From assembly GCA_963756605.1 (NCBI GenBank), contig CAVWOT010000011.1:62001-126000 (forward strand): a stretch of DNA of 64,000 nt. The letters are read 5' to 3'. Shown here in pieces: positions 42,158-52,715 of this stretch. Below the pieces are notes generated by a model. It was given only the letters and a program-made list of their open reading frames with translations, had not been told where the DNA came from and did no database searches. Origin of the DNA: Bog-159 sp963756605 (GTDB taxonomy: Bacteria > Acidobacteriota > Terriglobia > Bryobacterales > Bryobacteraceae). How positions within the stretch are numbered: position 1 is the first letter of the stretch; each line of letters begins with the position of its first letter. Position numbers and translations under genes: made by a program.

Positions 42158-43813
42158 ATGAGCTCAGCCGCGAACACTACGGAACAGATCGCCCCGCTGA
42201 CCGAGCGCAAGGCCTGGCTGGCTCTCCAGGCCCACTATCAGAAGGTTCGCACATTGCACTTGCGGGATCTCTTCGTAAAGGACGCCGCGCGCGGAACCCG
42301 CCTGACTGTCGAGTCGGGGGACATCTTCCTCGATTACTCGAAGAACCGCATCACCGACGAGACTCTCGATCTTCTGTTGCAACTGGCCGAGGAATCCGGT
42401 TTGCGCGGGCGCATTGACGCGATGTTCCGGGGAGACAAAATCAACGTCACCGAGAAGCGCGCCGTGCTGCACGTCGCGCTGCGCGCGCCCAAAGGCACGT
42501 CCATCGTCGTCGATGGCGAGGACGTCGTGCCGCAGGTGCATGCCGTGCTCGATAAGATGGCGGACTTCTGCGACCGGGTACACAGCGGCCAGTGGAAGGG
42601 AAGCACGGGGAAACGCATTCGCAACGTGGTCAACATAGGGATTGGCGGCTCGGACCTTGGTCCGGTGATGGCGTACGAGGCGCTGAAGCATTACAGCGAA
42701 CGCGAAATGACGTTCCAATTCGTTTCCAACGTGGACGGCACCGACTTGACCGAAGCGGTTGCGCGCCTGGATCCGGCCGAGACGCTGTTCATCATCTCCT
42801 CGAAAACGTTCACCACGCTCGAAACGATGACCAACGCGCATTCCGCCCGCGATTGGTTCCTGCAGGGCAGCGGCGGCGGTGAGAAGTCCGTTGCCAGTCA
42901 CTTTGTCGCGGTATCTACGAATGCCGCGGAGGTAGCCAGGTTTGGTATCGACACGGCCAACATGTTTGGTTTCTGGGATTGGGTGGGGGGCCGCTATTCG
43001 ATGGATTCGGCGATCGGCCTTTCCACCATGCTGGCCATCGGCCCGGACCGCTTCCGTGCCATGTTAGACGGCTTCCACCAGATGGACGAGCATTTCCGCA
43101 CGGCGCCGTTCGCGCGCAATCTTCCGGTGCTGATGGGCCTGCTGAGCGTGTGGTATACCGATTTCTTCGACGCGGAGACGGTCGCGGTGTTGCCCTACGA
43201 GCAGTACCTCAAACGATTCCCGGCGTATCTGCAGCAGTTGACCATGGAGAGTAACGGCAAACACGTCACGCTGGGCGGTACGACCGTCAACTATCCGACG
43301 GGGCCAATCTACTGGGGCGAGCCGGGGACCAATGGGCAGCACTCGTTCTACCAGTTGATCCATCAGGGCACGCGGCTCATCCCTTGCGACTTTCTGGGAT
43401 TCGCGCAGACGTTGAACCCGTTGGGGCGCCATCATGACATGCTCATGGCGAACGTGTTCGCGCAAACCGAGGCGCTGGCGTTCGGCAAAACGGCTGAACA
43501 AGTGAAGGCTGAGGGCACGCCGGATTGGCTGGTGCCCCACCGGGTTTTCGAGGGCAATCGGCCGTCCAACACGATCCTGGCGGAGCGCCTGACACCCGAA
43601 ACCTTGGGCAAGCTGGTTGCCCTTTACGAGCACAGCGTTTTCACGCAGGGCGTCATCTGGCAAATCAATTCGTTTGACCAGTGGGGCGTGGAACTGGGTA
43701 AGGCGCTGGCGCAGCGGATCATCCCCGAACTAGAAAGCGGCGCCGAAACCGCGCCCACCCATGATAGCTCCACGAATAACCTGATCCGGCGGTATCGGGA
43801 GCGCAAGGGCTGA
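42158..43813 (+). CDS. pgi: Glucose-6-phosphate isomerase
   Basis: Pgi (551 aa) interconverts glucose-6-P and fructose-6-P. Motifs seen are NIGIGGSDLGPVMAYEAL, the phosphate-binding SSKTFTTLET, the signature FGFWDWVGGRYSMDSAIG and the C-terminal GQHSFYQLIHQGTRLIPCDF. The start is the ATG at 42158 after GGAGG (42143-42147); the open frame extends slightly further. Its tie to tal links glycolysis and the non-oxidative pentose phosphate pathway. Confidence 0.95.
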   Translation: MSSAANTTEQIAPLTERKAWLALQAHYQKVRTLHLRDLFVKDAARGTRLTVESGDIFLDYSKNRITDETLDLLLQLAEESGLRGRIDAMFRGDKINVTEKRAVLHVALRAPKGTSIVVDGEDVVPQVHAVLDKMADFCDRVHSGQWKGSTGKRIRNVVNIGIGGSDLGPVMAYEALKHYSEREMTFQFVSNVDGTDLTEAVARLDPAETLFIISSKTFTTLETMTNAHSARDWFLQGSGGGEKSVASHFVAVSTNAAEVARFGIDTANMFGFWDWVGGRYSMDSAIGLSTMLAIGPDRFRAMLDGFHQMDEHFRTAPFARNLPVLMGLLSVWYTDFFDAETVAVLPYEQYLKRFPAYLQQLTMESNGKHVTLGGTTVNYPTGPIYWGEPGTNGQHSFYQLIHQGTRLIPCDFLGFAQTLNPLGRHHDMLMANVFAQTEALAFGKTAEQVKAEGTPDWLVPHRVFEGNRPSNTILAERLTPETLGKLVALYEHSVFTQGVIWQINSFDQWGVELGKALAQRIIPELESGAETAPTHDSSTNNLIRRYRERKG

Positions 43814-44028
43814 TCGCAGATCGGCAGCGCTCCGCATGCCTTCGGACACCATTTTGTAATTAACCTCAGTTATTGAAAAAGTCACAAAATTTACTCACTT
43901 TTTTCAACCGCTACAAGATATTTAAGGTCGATAACGGATCTGGTTTAACCTAAAGAAACCATATATACTATGGCCTTTAGACCACTAACAATGTGGTTCT
44001 GACTTACTCTGCTCCGGAGGAATCACCT

Positions 44029-44835
44029 ATGAAGCGCCATCGCGCGAATCAGTATGCAGGGGCACTGTGTCTGGCCGTTGTTGCATCCTGGTCCTTCTTG
44101 CCATCACGCACCAGAGCGCCCCGGGCTGTGCATCGGAGTTACCAGTCACTGGATAGGTGCGATACCGGCCGCCCCGACTTGATTAAGGCGGCGTTCCAGC
44201 AAGACAGCGCAGCCGGCTCCAGTTCGGACGCGGCGCCGGTAATCAACTACTTTAACGTAGCTCCTGCATCGACCTTGCCGGGCCAGGCAGCCATCGCCAC
44301 TGTCTCGGTGAGTAATGTGACAGCTGCATCGATTAACGGCATCATCGCATCATGCAGCGGCGGCATTTGCGCTGGAACGATGCTGTTTTATCCTGGTTCG
44401 ACGACAAACTATGTTCTCGACGCAACGGGCACGGGGGGGAACATGAGTGCGTCGCAGGAAGTGGAAGTGGGCAAGTATCAGCGTAATCCTGCCCCGTCGC
44501 CAACAGGCCTTCAAGTTACCTGGAATGGAGCGTGCTGGTTGAAAGGATATCCCAAGTCCTTTTGTAACGGCGCGTGTCAGGGGATGGACTTCACTGTAGC
44601 CATACCGAATCCACCCTCCCAGTTACCGTTGGAAGGAACTCTCTATCTTGGCTCGACTACATGTGACCCGAATGAACAGGACAACCTGAACGATTTCGGT
44701 ACGCCGACCGGTTCGGGCAGTTGGATTTTCTGGTTCACGCATCATCCGAATCGAAAAAAGAGCTCCGCAATCTGGACTTTTGGCAATCAGAGCTCCGGCT
44801 GCGTAAGCTACGCGAACGCGCCTGATTGCCCGTGA
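44029..44835 (+). CDS. Secreted protein of unknown function with beta-sandwich character
   Basis: A 268-residue protein. The ATG at 44029 follows GGAGG by 8 bases. A hydrophobic N-terminal stretch (AGALCLAVVASWSFL) suggests export. The middle shows an Ig/IPT-like beta pattern (PVINYFNVAPASTLPGQAAIATVSVSNVTA), then a cysteine-rich end (SCSGGICAG, GACWLKGYPKSFCNGACQG, TTCDPNEQD, SGCVSYANAPDC). It converges on the collagen-like exoprotein gene, 38 bases apart. A TATACT-like -10 sequence lies at 43964-43969. I recognise no named family. Confidence 0.65.
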   Translation: MKRHRANQYAGALCLAVVASWSFLPSRTRAPRAVHRSYQSLDRCDTGRPDLIKAAFQQDSAAGSSSDAAPVINYFNVAPASTLPGQAAIATVSVSNVTAASINGIIASCSGGICAGTMLFYPGSTTNYVLDATGTGGNMSASQEVEVGKYQRNPAPSPTGLQVTWNGACWLKGYPKSFCNGACQGMDFTVAIPNPPSQLPLEGTLYLGSTTCDPNEQDNLNDFGTPTGSGSWIFWFTHHPNRKKSSAIWTFGNQSSGCVSYANAPDCP

Positions 44836-44873
44836 TTCAACGATATTCTGGCGATACGCCGGCCGCGTTTGTT

Positions 44874-47800
44874 CTACTGCGTTAACGAGGCGTGGACGCT
44901 CAACATGTCTGCGGGAACAGGAGTGCTGAGGAAGTTTAGCACTACAGCTACTCTATCCCCGGGATTGACGGTTTGAGTGTCGCTGGCATCGCTACAAGTT
45001 GAACCGGCCGTGAACTGGCAACCGATTTTGGTAATCGTTCCGTTCACCCATACCTGAGCCTGGATTTGGTAAGAGACAGATGTAAACTGGGTTCCCGCAT
45101 TCGACGCGATCGTCAAGTTACCCAAAGTGCCGGCCGAGGGCATCGGCAGCCCAACCACACTATTAACACCAATGGCGGTGTATCCGTTGTTGCAAGTTGG
45201 CTGAGTTACATCTTCTGAGCCCAATTCCAAAAGGACCCCGGTGGTGTTGGTGATGTTGATCAGGCTTGTGGACGTGCCACAGAATCCGCTCAAAATGGTG
45301 GGCGGTCCCGGCAAACCGGCGGGGCCCTGGTTCCCCATCGGTCCGATCGGGCCTTGCTGGCCTTGCGCGCCACCCTGTCCGGCCGGTCCCTGCGGACCGA
45401 TCGCGCCTTGCTGCCCGGCTTGCCCGACCAATGTTACGCAAGGGCTCGGCCATGCTCCGGGAGCCTTGGGTCCCCAGAGGCAATCTGCCGCTGTGTCGAG
45501 GTAAAAGTCGCCGGGCTCGCCGGTCGAGCCGCTCGGGGCACCAACTCCGTTCCAGATTGTGTTGCCATTCAAATTCGTACATGTTCCCGGCCAATTCCCG
45601 CCAACTCGCGGGCCGTAGAGACAGTTCGTGTTTGTATTCAGATAAAAGTCGCCGTTACTGCCGGAGCCGGGCGGCGGGGCGCTGGGACCGTTCCAAATCG
45701 TGTTGCCATTCGCTCCGGCTGGACCTTGTGGTCCCGTGGCACCGGTGGCGCCGATGCCGCCTGTCGCACCGGCGGGTCCGATGGGGCCTTGCGCGCCGGT
45801 CGCGCCAGAGGTGCCTTGCGGTCCGGCGGGACCCTGCGTGCCAGTCGCGCCTTGCGGCCCGACTAGCGTGACGCAAGGCACAGGCCATGCTCCGGACGTC
45901 TTCGGTCCGTACAGGCAATTTGTCGCGGTGTCGAGGTAAAAGTCGCCGTTATTGCCGGTCGTGCCTGGGGGGGTGGATCCGTTCCAAACCGTGTTGCCGT
46001 TGGTTCCCGCTGGACCTTGTGGACCGGTGTTACCGGTAGCGCCCGCCGCACCGGTGGCACCCGTGGCGCCTTGCGGTCCGGCGGGTCCGGCGGAACCCTG
46101 CGCGCCGGTCGCGCCCGTCGGCCCGACCAGTGTTACGCAAGTCCCCGGCCACGCACCTGAAGCCTTCGGTCCGTACAGGCAGTGAGTCGCGGTGTCGAGG
46201 TAAAAGTCGCCATTATTACCGGTCGTGCCGGCGGGGGTTGTGCTTCCGTTCCAAACGGTGTTGCCGTTGGTTCCCGCTGGACCTTGTGGACCGGTGTTAC
46301 CATTAGCGCCCGTCGCACCGGTGGCACCAGTGGCGCCTTGCGGTCCGGCGGGTCCCTGCGCGCCAGTGGCGCCTTGCGGCCCGACCAGCGTGACGCAAGG
46401 CACAGGCCATGCTCCGGACGTCTTCGGTCCGTACAGGCAGTTCGTGGCGGTATTCAGATAAAAGTCGCCGATAGTACCGGTAGTGCCGGTGGGAGCGGAG
46501 GTTCCGTTCCAAACTGTATTGCCATTGGTTCCTGCCGGACCTTGCGGACCCGCGGCACCGGTCGCGCCGGTAGCGCCGGGCGAACCTGTGGGCCCTTGCG
46601 GACCGGTTGCGCCGGTGGTTCCAGTCGGACCCTGCGCGCCAGTCGCGCCTTGCGGCCCGACCAGTGTTACGCAAGTCCCCGGCCACGCACCGGAAGCTTT
46701 TGGTCCGTACAGGCAGTGAGTCGTGGTATCAAGGTAGAAGTCGCCATTCGCACCGGTCGTGCCGGCGGGGGTTGTGGTTCCATTCCAAACGGTGTTGCCG
46801 TTGGTTCCCGCCGAACCTTGCGGACCCGTAGCGCCGGTAGCACCAGCGGCGCCTGTAGGCCCTTGCGGACCGGTTGCGCCGGTGGTTCCAGCCGGACCCT
46901 GCGCGCCGGTAGCGCCTTGCGGCCCGACGAGTGTGACACAAGTGCCTGGCCATGAGCCGGAAGCCTTAGGTCCGTACAGGCAGTTTGTGGCGGTATTCAG
47001 ATAAAAGTCGCCGTTAGTGCCGATGCTGCCGGTCGGGGCCGAGGCTCCGTTCCAAACTGTATTGCCATTGGTTCCTGCTGGACCTTGCGGACCCGTGGCG
47101 CCGGTAGCGCCGGCTGAACCTGTGGGCCCTTGCGGGCCGGTTGCGCCGGTAGGTCCAGTGGCGCCCTGCGCACCGGTCGCGCCCTGCGGCCCGACGAGTG
47201 TGACACAAGTGCCTGGCCATGAGCCGGAAGCCTTAGGTCCGTACAGGCAGTTTGTGGCGGTATTCAGATAAAAGTCGCCGTTAGTGCCGATGCCGCCGGT
47301 CGGGGCCGAGGCTCCGTTCCAAACTGTATTGCCATTGGTCCCTGCTGGACCCTGCGGACCCGTGGCGCCGGTGGCTCCGGCTGAACCTGTGGGCCCTTGC
47401 GGGCCGGTTGCGCCGGTAAGTCCAGTGGCGCCCTGCGCACCGGTCGCGCCTTGCGGCCCGACCAGTGTCACGCAAGTCCCCGGCCAAGCGCCGGACGCTT
47501 TCGGCCCGTACAAGCAGTGGGTCGCGGTATCCAGATAAAAGTCGCCGTTCGCCCCGGTCGAACCGGTGGGGGTTGTCGTTCCATTCCAAACGGTGTTGCC
47601 GTTTGTTCCCGCGGGACCTTGCGGACCGGTGGCGCCCGTGGAGCCGGTAGCACCAGTTGAACCGGTGGGACCTGCCGGTCCTTGCGCGCCGGTTGCGCCG
47701 GTAAGTCCGGTGGGACCCTGCGCACCCGTCGCGCCCTGCGGCCCGACCAGTGTCGCGCAAGTCCCCGGCCAAGCGCCGGACGCTTTCGGCCCGTACAAGC

Positions 47801-49207
47801 AGTGGGTCGCGGTATCGAGATAAAAGTCGCCGTTCGCCCCGGTCGAGCCGGTGGGGGTTGTCGTTCCATTCCAAACGGTGTTGCCATTCGTTCCGGCCGG
47901 TCCCTGTGGACCTGTGGCACCGGCTGGACCTGTGGGTCCTTGCGAACCAGTTGCGCCGGTGGATCCGGTGGGACCCTGCGCACCCGTCGCGCCCTGCGGT
48001 CCGACCAGCGTTACACAAGGGCTTGGCCATGCTCCGGAAGCCTTTGGCCCGTAGAGGCAATTAGTTGCGGTATCGAGGTAAAAGTCGCCATTAACACCGG
48101 TGGATTTGGCCGGCGTAGTAGTTCCGTTCCAAACGGTGTTTCCATTTGTTCCGGCCGAGCCTTGGGGACCTGTGGCGCCCGTAGCACCCGTGGCGCCGGT
48201 CGGGCCAGCGGGGCCTTTCGCACCTGTCGCGCCAGTCGGCCCCGCAGGCCCCTGTGCACCCGTGGCCCCGGTTGCACCCGTGGCGCCCTTCTGGGCCACC
48301 AAATTCCAGAAAGCGTTAGAATCAGGCGGTACGTTGTTGGTGTTGCTGCCCACGGTGCTGATATAGGTCCCGCCCTGATAGCCGACCGTATCATTCAAAT
48401 TGTAGGTTGTGGTGCTGCTCCACGCGGCTTTCCAAACCATCCCTACCGGACCAGCCGGGCCTTGGGCGCCGGTAGAACCTTTTGGGCCGGCCGGTCCGGT
48501 CGCGCCAGTCGGTCCAGCGGGGCCTTGCGTTCCCTGCGGCCCTGTCGCTCCGGTCGCGCCGGTCGCCCCGCGAGCCGCCACCGAACCCCAAAACGAAGAA
48601 GGCGTTGTGGGGGTGTTGCCAGTGTTACCAGATGCCAGGCTTATGTAGCTCGCTCCACTGTAACTTACCGCGTCGTTCAGGTTGTAAGTCTTGTTTGTAC
48701 TCCATGGGCCTTGCCACACCAAGCCGGCAGGTCCAGTCGGACCGGTGGGACCGGCGGGACCGGTTTTGCCGGTGGGCCCCGTGGGACCGGCGGGTCCAGT
48801 CGGGCCAGCGGGTCCTGCGGGCCCCGCGGGACCTTGTGGTCCTTGCGGATCCGGCGGTCCCGAGGGACACTGCGATAGGAGCCGACACGAGTGTACCCTG
48901 AGTAACTGTCAGGTCGTATTCCGTGTTCAACGCCAAACCGCTACTGGGTAACTGGGCGGTAATAGCGGTGTTATTGTATTGCCCGTCGATCAAGCCAAGG
49001 GTTACACCGCCAAGTTGTACGGTAGGAGTGTTGCCCAAAGTTGAGAAATCAAAACCGGTGATGCAGATCTCGCCCTGTACCACCGAATTGCTTGCGCAGT
49101 TGAAGTTAACGATGGCGGTGTAGATTTGCGGCGGCGACTGCGCTGCAAACCCTGGAAAGCGTGGCAGCAATGATAACGGCGCAACATCCTAGCCCTTGGC
49201 GCATCAT
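44874..49207 (-). pseudogene. Very large IPT/collagen-like exoprotein, two single-base frameshifts
   Basis: After repair this is about 1440 residues. A signal peptide (MMRQGLGCCAVI...LPRFPGFAAQ) precedes an IPT/TIG-like beta domain (NPTVQLGG, LIDGQYNNTAITAQ). A G-X-Y collagen-like tract follows with two CBM5/12-like modules (WSTNKTYNLNDAVSYSGASY, WSSTTTYNLNDTVGYQGGTY), then eleven 'NTVWNG...GDFYLDTAT..CLYGPK..GAWPGTCVTLVG' modules separated by G-X-Y repeats, and a C-terminal sandwich ending SVHASLTQ. Dropping one base at 48849 rejoins VSLGTAG with PQGPQGPAG, and one base near 49172 restores the signal peptide. Total length is 3n+2, as predicted. The main frame from 48722 down is unbroken. Confidence 0.82.
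45540..48145 (-). repeat. Tandem 267-bp-class repeat modules inside the collagen-like gene
   Basis: Eleven modules of about 70-95 codons. Two neighbouring copies beginning at 46921 and 47188 are exactly 267 bp apart and almost identical at the DNA level over much of that length. Neighbouring modules differ mainly in the number of G-X-Y triplets. Such near-identical DNA repeats invite recombination and copy-number change; they also create long open frames on the other strand that are not genes. Confidence 0.8.
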
Positions 49208-49247
49208 CGGCTCGCAGTATCCCTTCCGGCATCGGCCCGTCTACTGA

Positions 49248-50274
49248 CTATCTCGATCCCGGACTGGGACTCGCGGCCACCACTGGAGATGCGAGCTCTT
49301 GTTCGACCATTTCGCGCAGGTTGGCATATTTAACAACTCCGCTGAAGAAGTGGCCATTGATAAAGAAGCTGGGAGTCCCGGTCAGACCCAGATGCTGCGC
49401 TTCGGCGAAATCCTTCTGCACAACAGCGGTCGTTTCGCCGGAATCCAGACACTTATCGAACTTGTCCCCATCCAAGTGCAAGTGCGCGCATATTCCTTCA
49501 GTTGCGCCACCTCCAGGTGTTTGGGATTTTCGAAGAGTAAATCGTGCAGCTCCCAAAACTTGCCCTGGACGCCGGCGCAACGCGCCGCTTCCGCCGCTTT
49601 GGCGGACTGTGAATGCATGGGCAGCGGCATGTCCTTGAAGACCAAAGCTACTTTGCCGTCAAACTCCTGACCGATCTTACTTCAGAAGCGGATAGACCTG
49701 TTGGCAATAGGGGCATTGATAGTCGGCGAATTCGATGATGCGGACCCTGGCGTCCTTGGGTCCGCGCATCGGCGAGCCGTCGAGCGGAACGTCTGCGGTC
49801 GGGGCATCCAGGCTGACTAGATACTTCAGCTTGTTCACGTAGGTTCCTGACGTATTCAGCCCGTGCTTTTTTCAGGCGAGTCTGGTGGATAGACCATATA
49901 ATCTTGTCGTTGACAGCCGCGAATGGTTCATCGGTGGTGACGCCTTCGTAGTACACCTGGAGTTGATCGTCAGTCGGATCTTTGATTTTACTTTCGATAT
50001 CGCGCTTCACCAACTCATCGACAGTTAGATGCTCTTGCTGCGCCTTCTGTTCCAGCACATAATCGTCGATGAGCTTACTTACCGCTTGACGCTCCGCCTG
50101 GTAATATTGACTCTGCGGCTTAAGTATTATGGCTGATTCCTTTTGTTCGAGTTCAGCGCGCGTGATCTTGTGGCCACCCACCTCGGCCACAACTTCACTT
50201 GCGTCACCTGCGAATCCAATGTTCCACATTGACCCCAACAGCGCCAAAGGCGCAAGAATTACTCCGCGTTTCAT
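49248..50274 (-). pseudogene. SurA-like/DsbA-like periplasmic thiol protein, at least three frameshifts
   Basis: A signal peptide (MKRGVILAPLALLGSMWNIGF) is followed by a SurA N-terminal-like helical region (VVAEVGGHKITRAELEQKES, SKLIDDYVLEQKAQQEHLTV). After a frame change near 49845 comes a DsbA-type thioredoxin domain: FADYQCPYCQQVYPLLK with the CPYC active site. A second change at about 49676 (an extra base that creates a TAA) is followed by IGQEFDGKVALVFKDMPLPMH. A third near 49490 precedes LHLDGDKFDKCLDSGE and the cis-proline segment TGTPSFFINGHFFSG. Net length is 3n+1. Its site between cysteine-rich secreted proteins and the collagen-like gene suggests a role in their disulfide formation. 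Confidence 0.8.
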
Positions 50275-50376
50275 AAAAATGCCCACCCCCGTTAGTCCCT
50301 AAAATCGCACCAACCGCCGGGCATTGACCCGGCGGCCGGTGCTCAATCAGATTGTTCAAATGCTTAATACTGCATC

Positions 50377-50976
50377 TTAGCTGCCAGATCCACAAGTGCA
50401 GATGCCATGCCTGGAACCGTCCAGGACGATGGCGCTGCATTCGGCTTCCGGGAGCTCGATACTTCGTGCGCACTAAGGGTGGCACTCTGGAACTCGGTCT
50501 CTGTGATGGCAAAGCCGCCCGTAGACAAGCCCAAAATGTGAGTACCCCAATCACGCGTCGATGGCGTGGGCGACAACTTCCGAGGGTCGCATCCGTTGGC
50601 AGTTGTGTTGGATACGATCTTGATCACGCCGGCTGTTGCCGGAACGCCCGACCAGAGGATTAGAGGTCAAATTGACGTTGATGGAAAGCGTGCGCAGGTC
50701 ATCGGGGGTCAGCGTGCATCCGCAACATTCGGTCATTTCCTCGTCCGGATAAAACACGTAGATCTCAGCGCAGATATTGCCTGGTCCAGACGTCCCAGGA
50801 TTGTCTATCTGCACTGTTCCATCGGGGGCACCCCCAGTGTTCGCATTGACGAAATAGTTTACCTCCAGAGTGTCCGCGGCAGGCGCGGCCGCTGGTGACT
50901 GAGCCCAGCTAAGCCCCACCGAAAGCGCGGCGAGAATCGCAATCGCGAAGAAGGTAAGTAATCTTGTTTTTGTCAT
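50377..50976 (-). pseudogene. Small secreted Cys-rich protein, paralog A, two frameshifts
   Basis: A signal peptide (RLLTFFAIAILAALSVGLSWAQ) leads into DTLEVNYFVNANTGGAPDGT, then NPGTSGPGNICAEIYVFYPD and ECCGCTLTPDDLRTLSINV. The later part is found in two other frames: STRDWGTHILGLSTGG, then after a second change ELPEAECSAIVLDGSRHGIC and the end TCGSGS. AAGGAGG lies 10 bases before ATG. The family (about 195 aa, CC-x-C, T-P-DDL and a C-terminal GIC-C-G-S signature) recurs in acidobacterial genomes, with no function known to me. It has a paralog directly upstream (50998-51593). Confidence 0.7.
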
Positions 50977-50997
50977 TGTTTTTTCGTCCTCCTTTCT

Positions 50998-51593
50998 CTA
51001 CGAACCTGTTCCGCACGAGCAGATGCCGTGACGGGAACCGTCCAGATACGATGTCGCTGCACTAGTCCTCGAGGGCGGTCACCTCGGCGGAACTCAGAGT
51101 TGCCTCTGGTACACCGTCTCGGTCACCGCATACTCCGCCTGTGGTCGGCAGGATGATATGCGTTCCCCAGTCGCGCGTGGATGGAGTCGGTGTCAATTTT
51201 CTCGGATCGCGAAAGTGCCGGCCCTTAGAGGACACGACCTTGATAACCCCGGTCTGATAGAACTACTCCGGTCAAGCGGATTAGCGGTCAGGTCGAGGTT
51301 GACCGAGAGCGTCCGCAAATCATCCGGTGTAAGAGTGCAACCGCAGCACTCAGACATCTCTTCGGCCGGATCGAACACGTAGACCATTGCGCAGATATTC
51401 GTGCCCGACGTTCCGGGGTTGTCCATCTGCACGGTTTCATCCGGCACACCGGCCGTATTCGCATTGACGAAATAGCCCACTTGCAATGTGTCAGGTGGAG
51501 GCGTGGTTGAGGCGTCGCTCCCCAGGCGACCCCCACAGATAACAACAAAACAATCCCGGCAAATAGCGGGATGCACCGCTTCGTTAGAACCAT
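50998..51593 (-). pseudogene. Small secreted Cys-rich protein, paralog B, frameshifted
   Basis: A paralog of the 50377-50976 gene. A strong AAGGAGG lies 4 bases before the ATG at 51593. The signal peptide MVLTKRCIPLFAGIVLLLSV is in one frame. The core DTLQVGYFVNANTAGVPDET, NPGTSGTNICAMVYVFDPAE and ECCGCTLTPDDLRTLSVNLD is in another. The remainder (for example STRDWGTHI and the C-terminal LDGSRHGICSCGTGS) is in further frames. Length is 3n+2. It ends 22 bases before paralog A starts, so the two and the Dsb-like gene form a likely operon. Confidence 0.7.
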
Positions 51594-51803
51594 GTTTCCT
51601 CCTTGTTTCGATGTGCCCTCTAGTTGATGTTACATTCGCGCTTCAGCCGGCGGTGCAGTTTAAAGGTACATGCGCCCGCAGGCTTTCATCGCAGCTTGAC
51701 TGGCACAATTTGAAAGGTACCCGTTTCCTTGTTGAGATACAAGAGGCCATTTCTGCTTTTATTATAGTGGTTGTTATGCCTAAAACTAATTCTTCTCCGG
51801 TAT

Positions 51804-52199
51804 TTACCGGTCACGCGAACTGCTTCCATTGGCTGTCGCTCGTAGGACTGCCTCGCGGGGCTGCTGCTCTGTGGATGGACTTGGCGCCCTTCTTCTGTAT
51901 AGCGAAGGCGTTAAGCCGTAAGCGGTTCTGAACTGCCGGATAAAATGGCTTGCATCTGTGGCGCCGACTTTACTCAAAACATCTTTAATAGGAAGCGCGG
52001 TAGTTTCAATCAGGTGAGCCGCTTCACTAAGCTTCAGCTCGAGCAGGTACTTAGCCGGGCTGATTCCTGTCTCCTGCCGGAAGAGATGATGAAAATAGGA
52101 ATCCGATAATCCCACGGTCCGCGCCAGCCAGGAAACCCCCAGCCGCCGGTTGGGAGCGCTATGCAGCAAATCCAAAGCTTGCAGGATTCTCGCATCCAT
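51804..52199 (-). CDS. AraC-type DNA-binding domain protein, no sensor domain
   Basis: A 131-residue protein that is almost wholly the double helix-turn-helix of the AraC/XylS family: LGVSWLARTVGLSDSYFHHLF for the first HTH and DVLSKVGATDASHFIRQFRTAYGLTP for the second. The N-terminal ligand-binding part of typical AraC proteins is absent; only about 15 residues precede the first helix. Its last 25 residues are polar and variable. It lies upstream of the secreted-protein operon on the same strand, with 210 bases between, so it may regulate it (inference from location). Confidence 0.85.
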   Translation of the reverse strand: MDARILQALDLLHSAPNRRLGVSWLARTVGLSDSYFHHLFRQETGISPAKYLLELKLSEAAHLIETTALPIKDVLSKVGATDASHFIRQFRTAYGLTPSLYRRRAPSPSTEQQPREAVLRATANGSSSRDR

Positions 52200-52715
52200 C
52201 TGTATAGCTCACCCCGAGTTGATTCCGCGGCGCGAACGAAGGAATGTTTCGGCGTGAAGCAAACAAGCGCGCCTATGTTAGGAGACCAACGCCGCCCGCC
52301 TTAGGTTATCCTACGCGAGTTACGTGTGTCTGGCAAGAGATTCTTTCGGGTGGCCGCTCCGATATTTCGAAACTGGTGCAATTATTCACAAATGCAAAGG
52401 AATTTTAAACGACAGTTCCAGTACTGCCATGCGATCTAATGTGGCCGCGATTTTCCTTGCAGCTTAGTGCCATCCGATGTACGATCTTAACTGTTGGCAA
52501 AACGGGACGTAACCGCAGTAAATGCCCCGGAATATTCCCTGAGGTTCAGCTTTCGGATGTTAATAGGCTGTTTTCAGGTTGTCCGGTCCTACGCATTGGT
52601 TAATTGAGGCGCCACGCTGCGACACACGCATGAAAGGCTCTCAGGATCAAGACCAGTTACTTCGGTCGATACGTCATCGTGCGGAGTGCAGATTCCCAAG
52701 TAAGGAGACAACACC
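52200..52715 (+). other. 516-base intergenic stretch, no gene recognised
   Basis: Between the AraC-type gene (leftward) and the propeller gene (rightward). It is AT-richer than its neighbours and contains no supported reading frame. AAGGAG at 52702-52707 is the ribosome binding site of the propeller gene. It probably holds two divergent promoters, but no convincing -35/-10 pair or operator could be picked out. Confidence 0.5.

Noticed and set aside
45540..48145. Repeated units considered as a CRISPR array
   Set aside because: Units are about 267 bp and coding, with no short repeat/spacer alternation.
48840..48855. Programmed ribosomal frameshift in the collagen-like gene
   Set aside because: There is no slippery heptamer or following structure at 48849, and removing one base gives an exact match to the family boundary; an indel is simpler.
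47682..48878. A 398-codon plus-strand frame inside the collagen-like gene, and other plus-strand frames at 45.2-47.5 kb
   Set aside because: They are antisense to G-X-Y repeats, which leave all frames open; the minus strand has the signal peptide, domains and stop.
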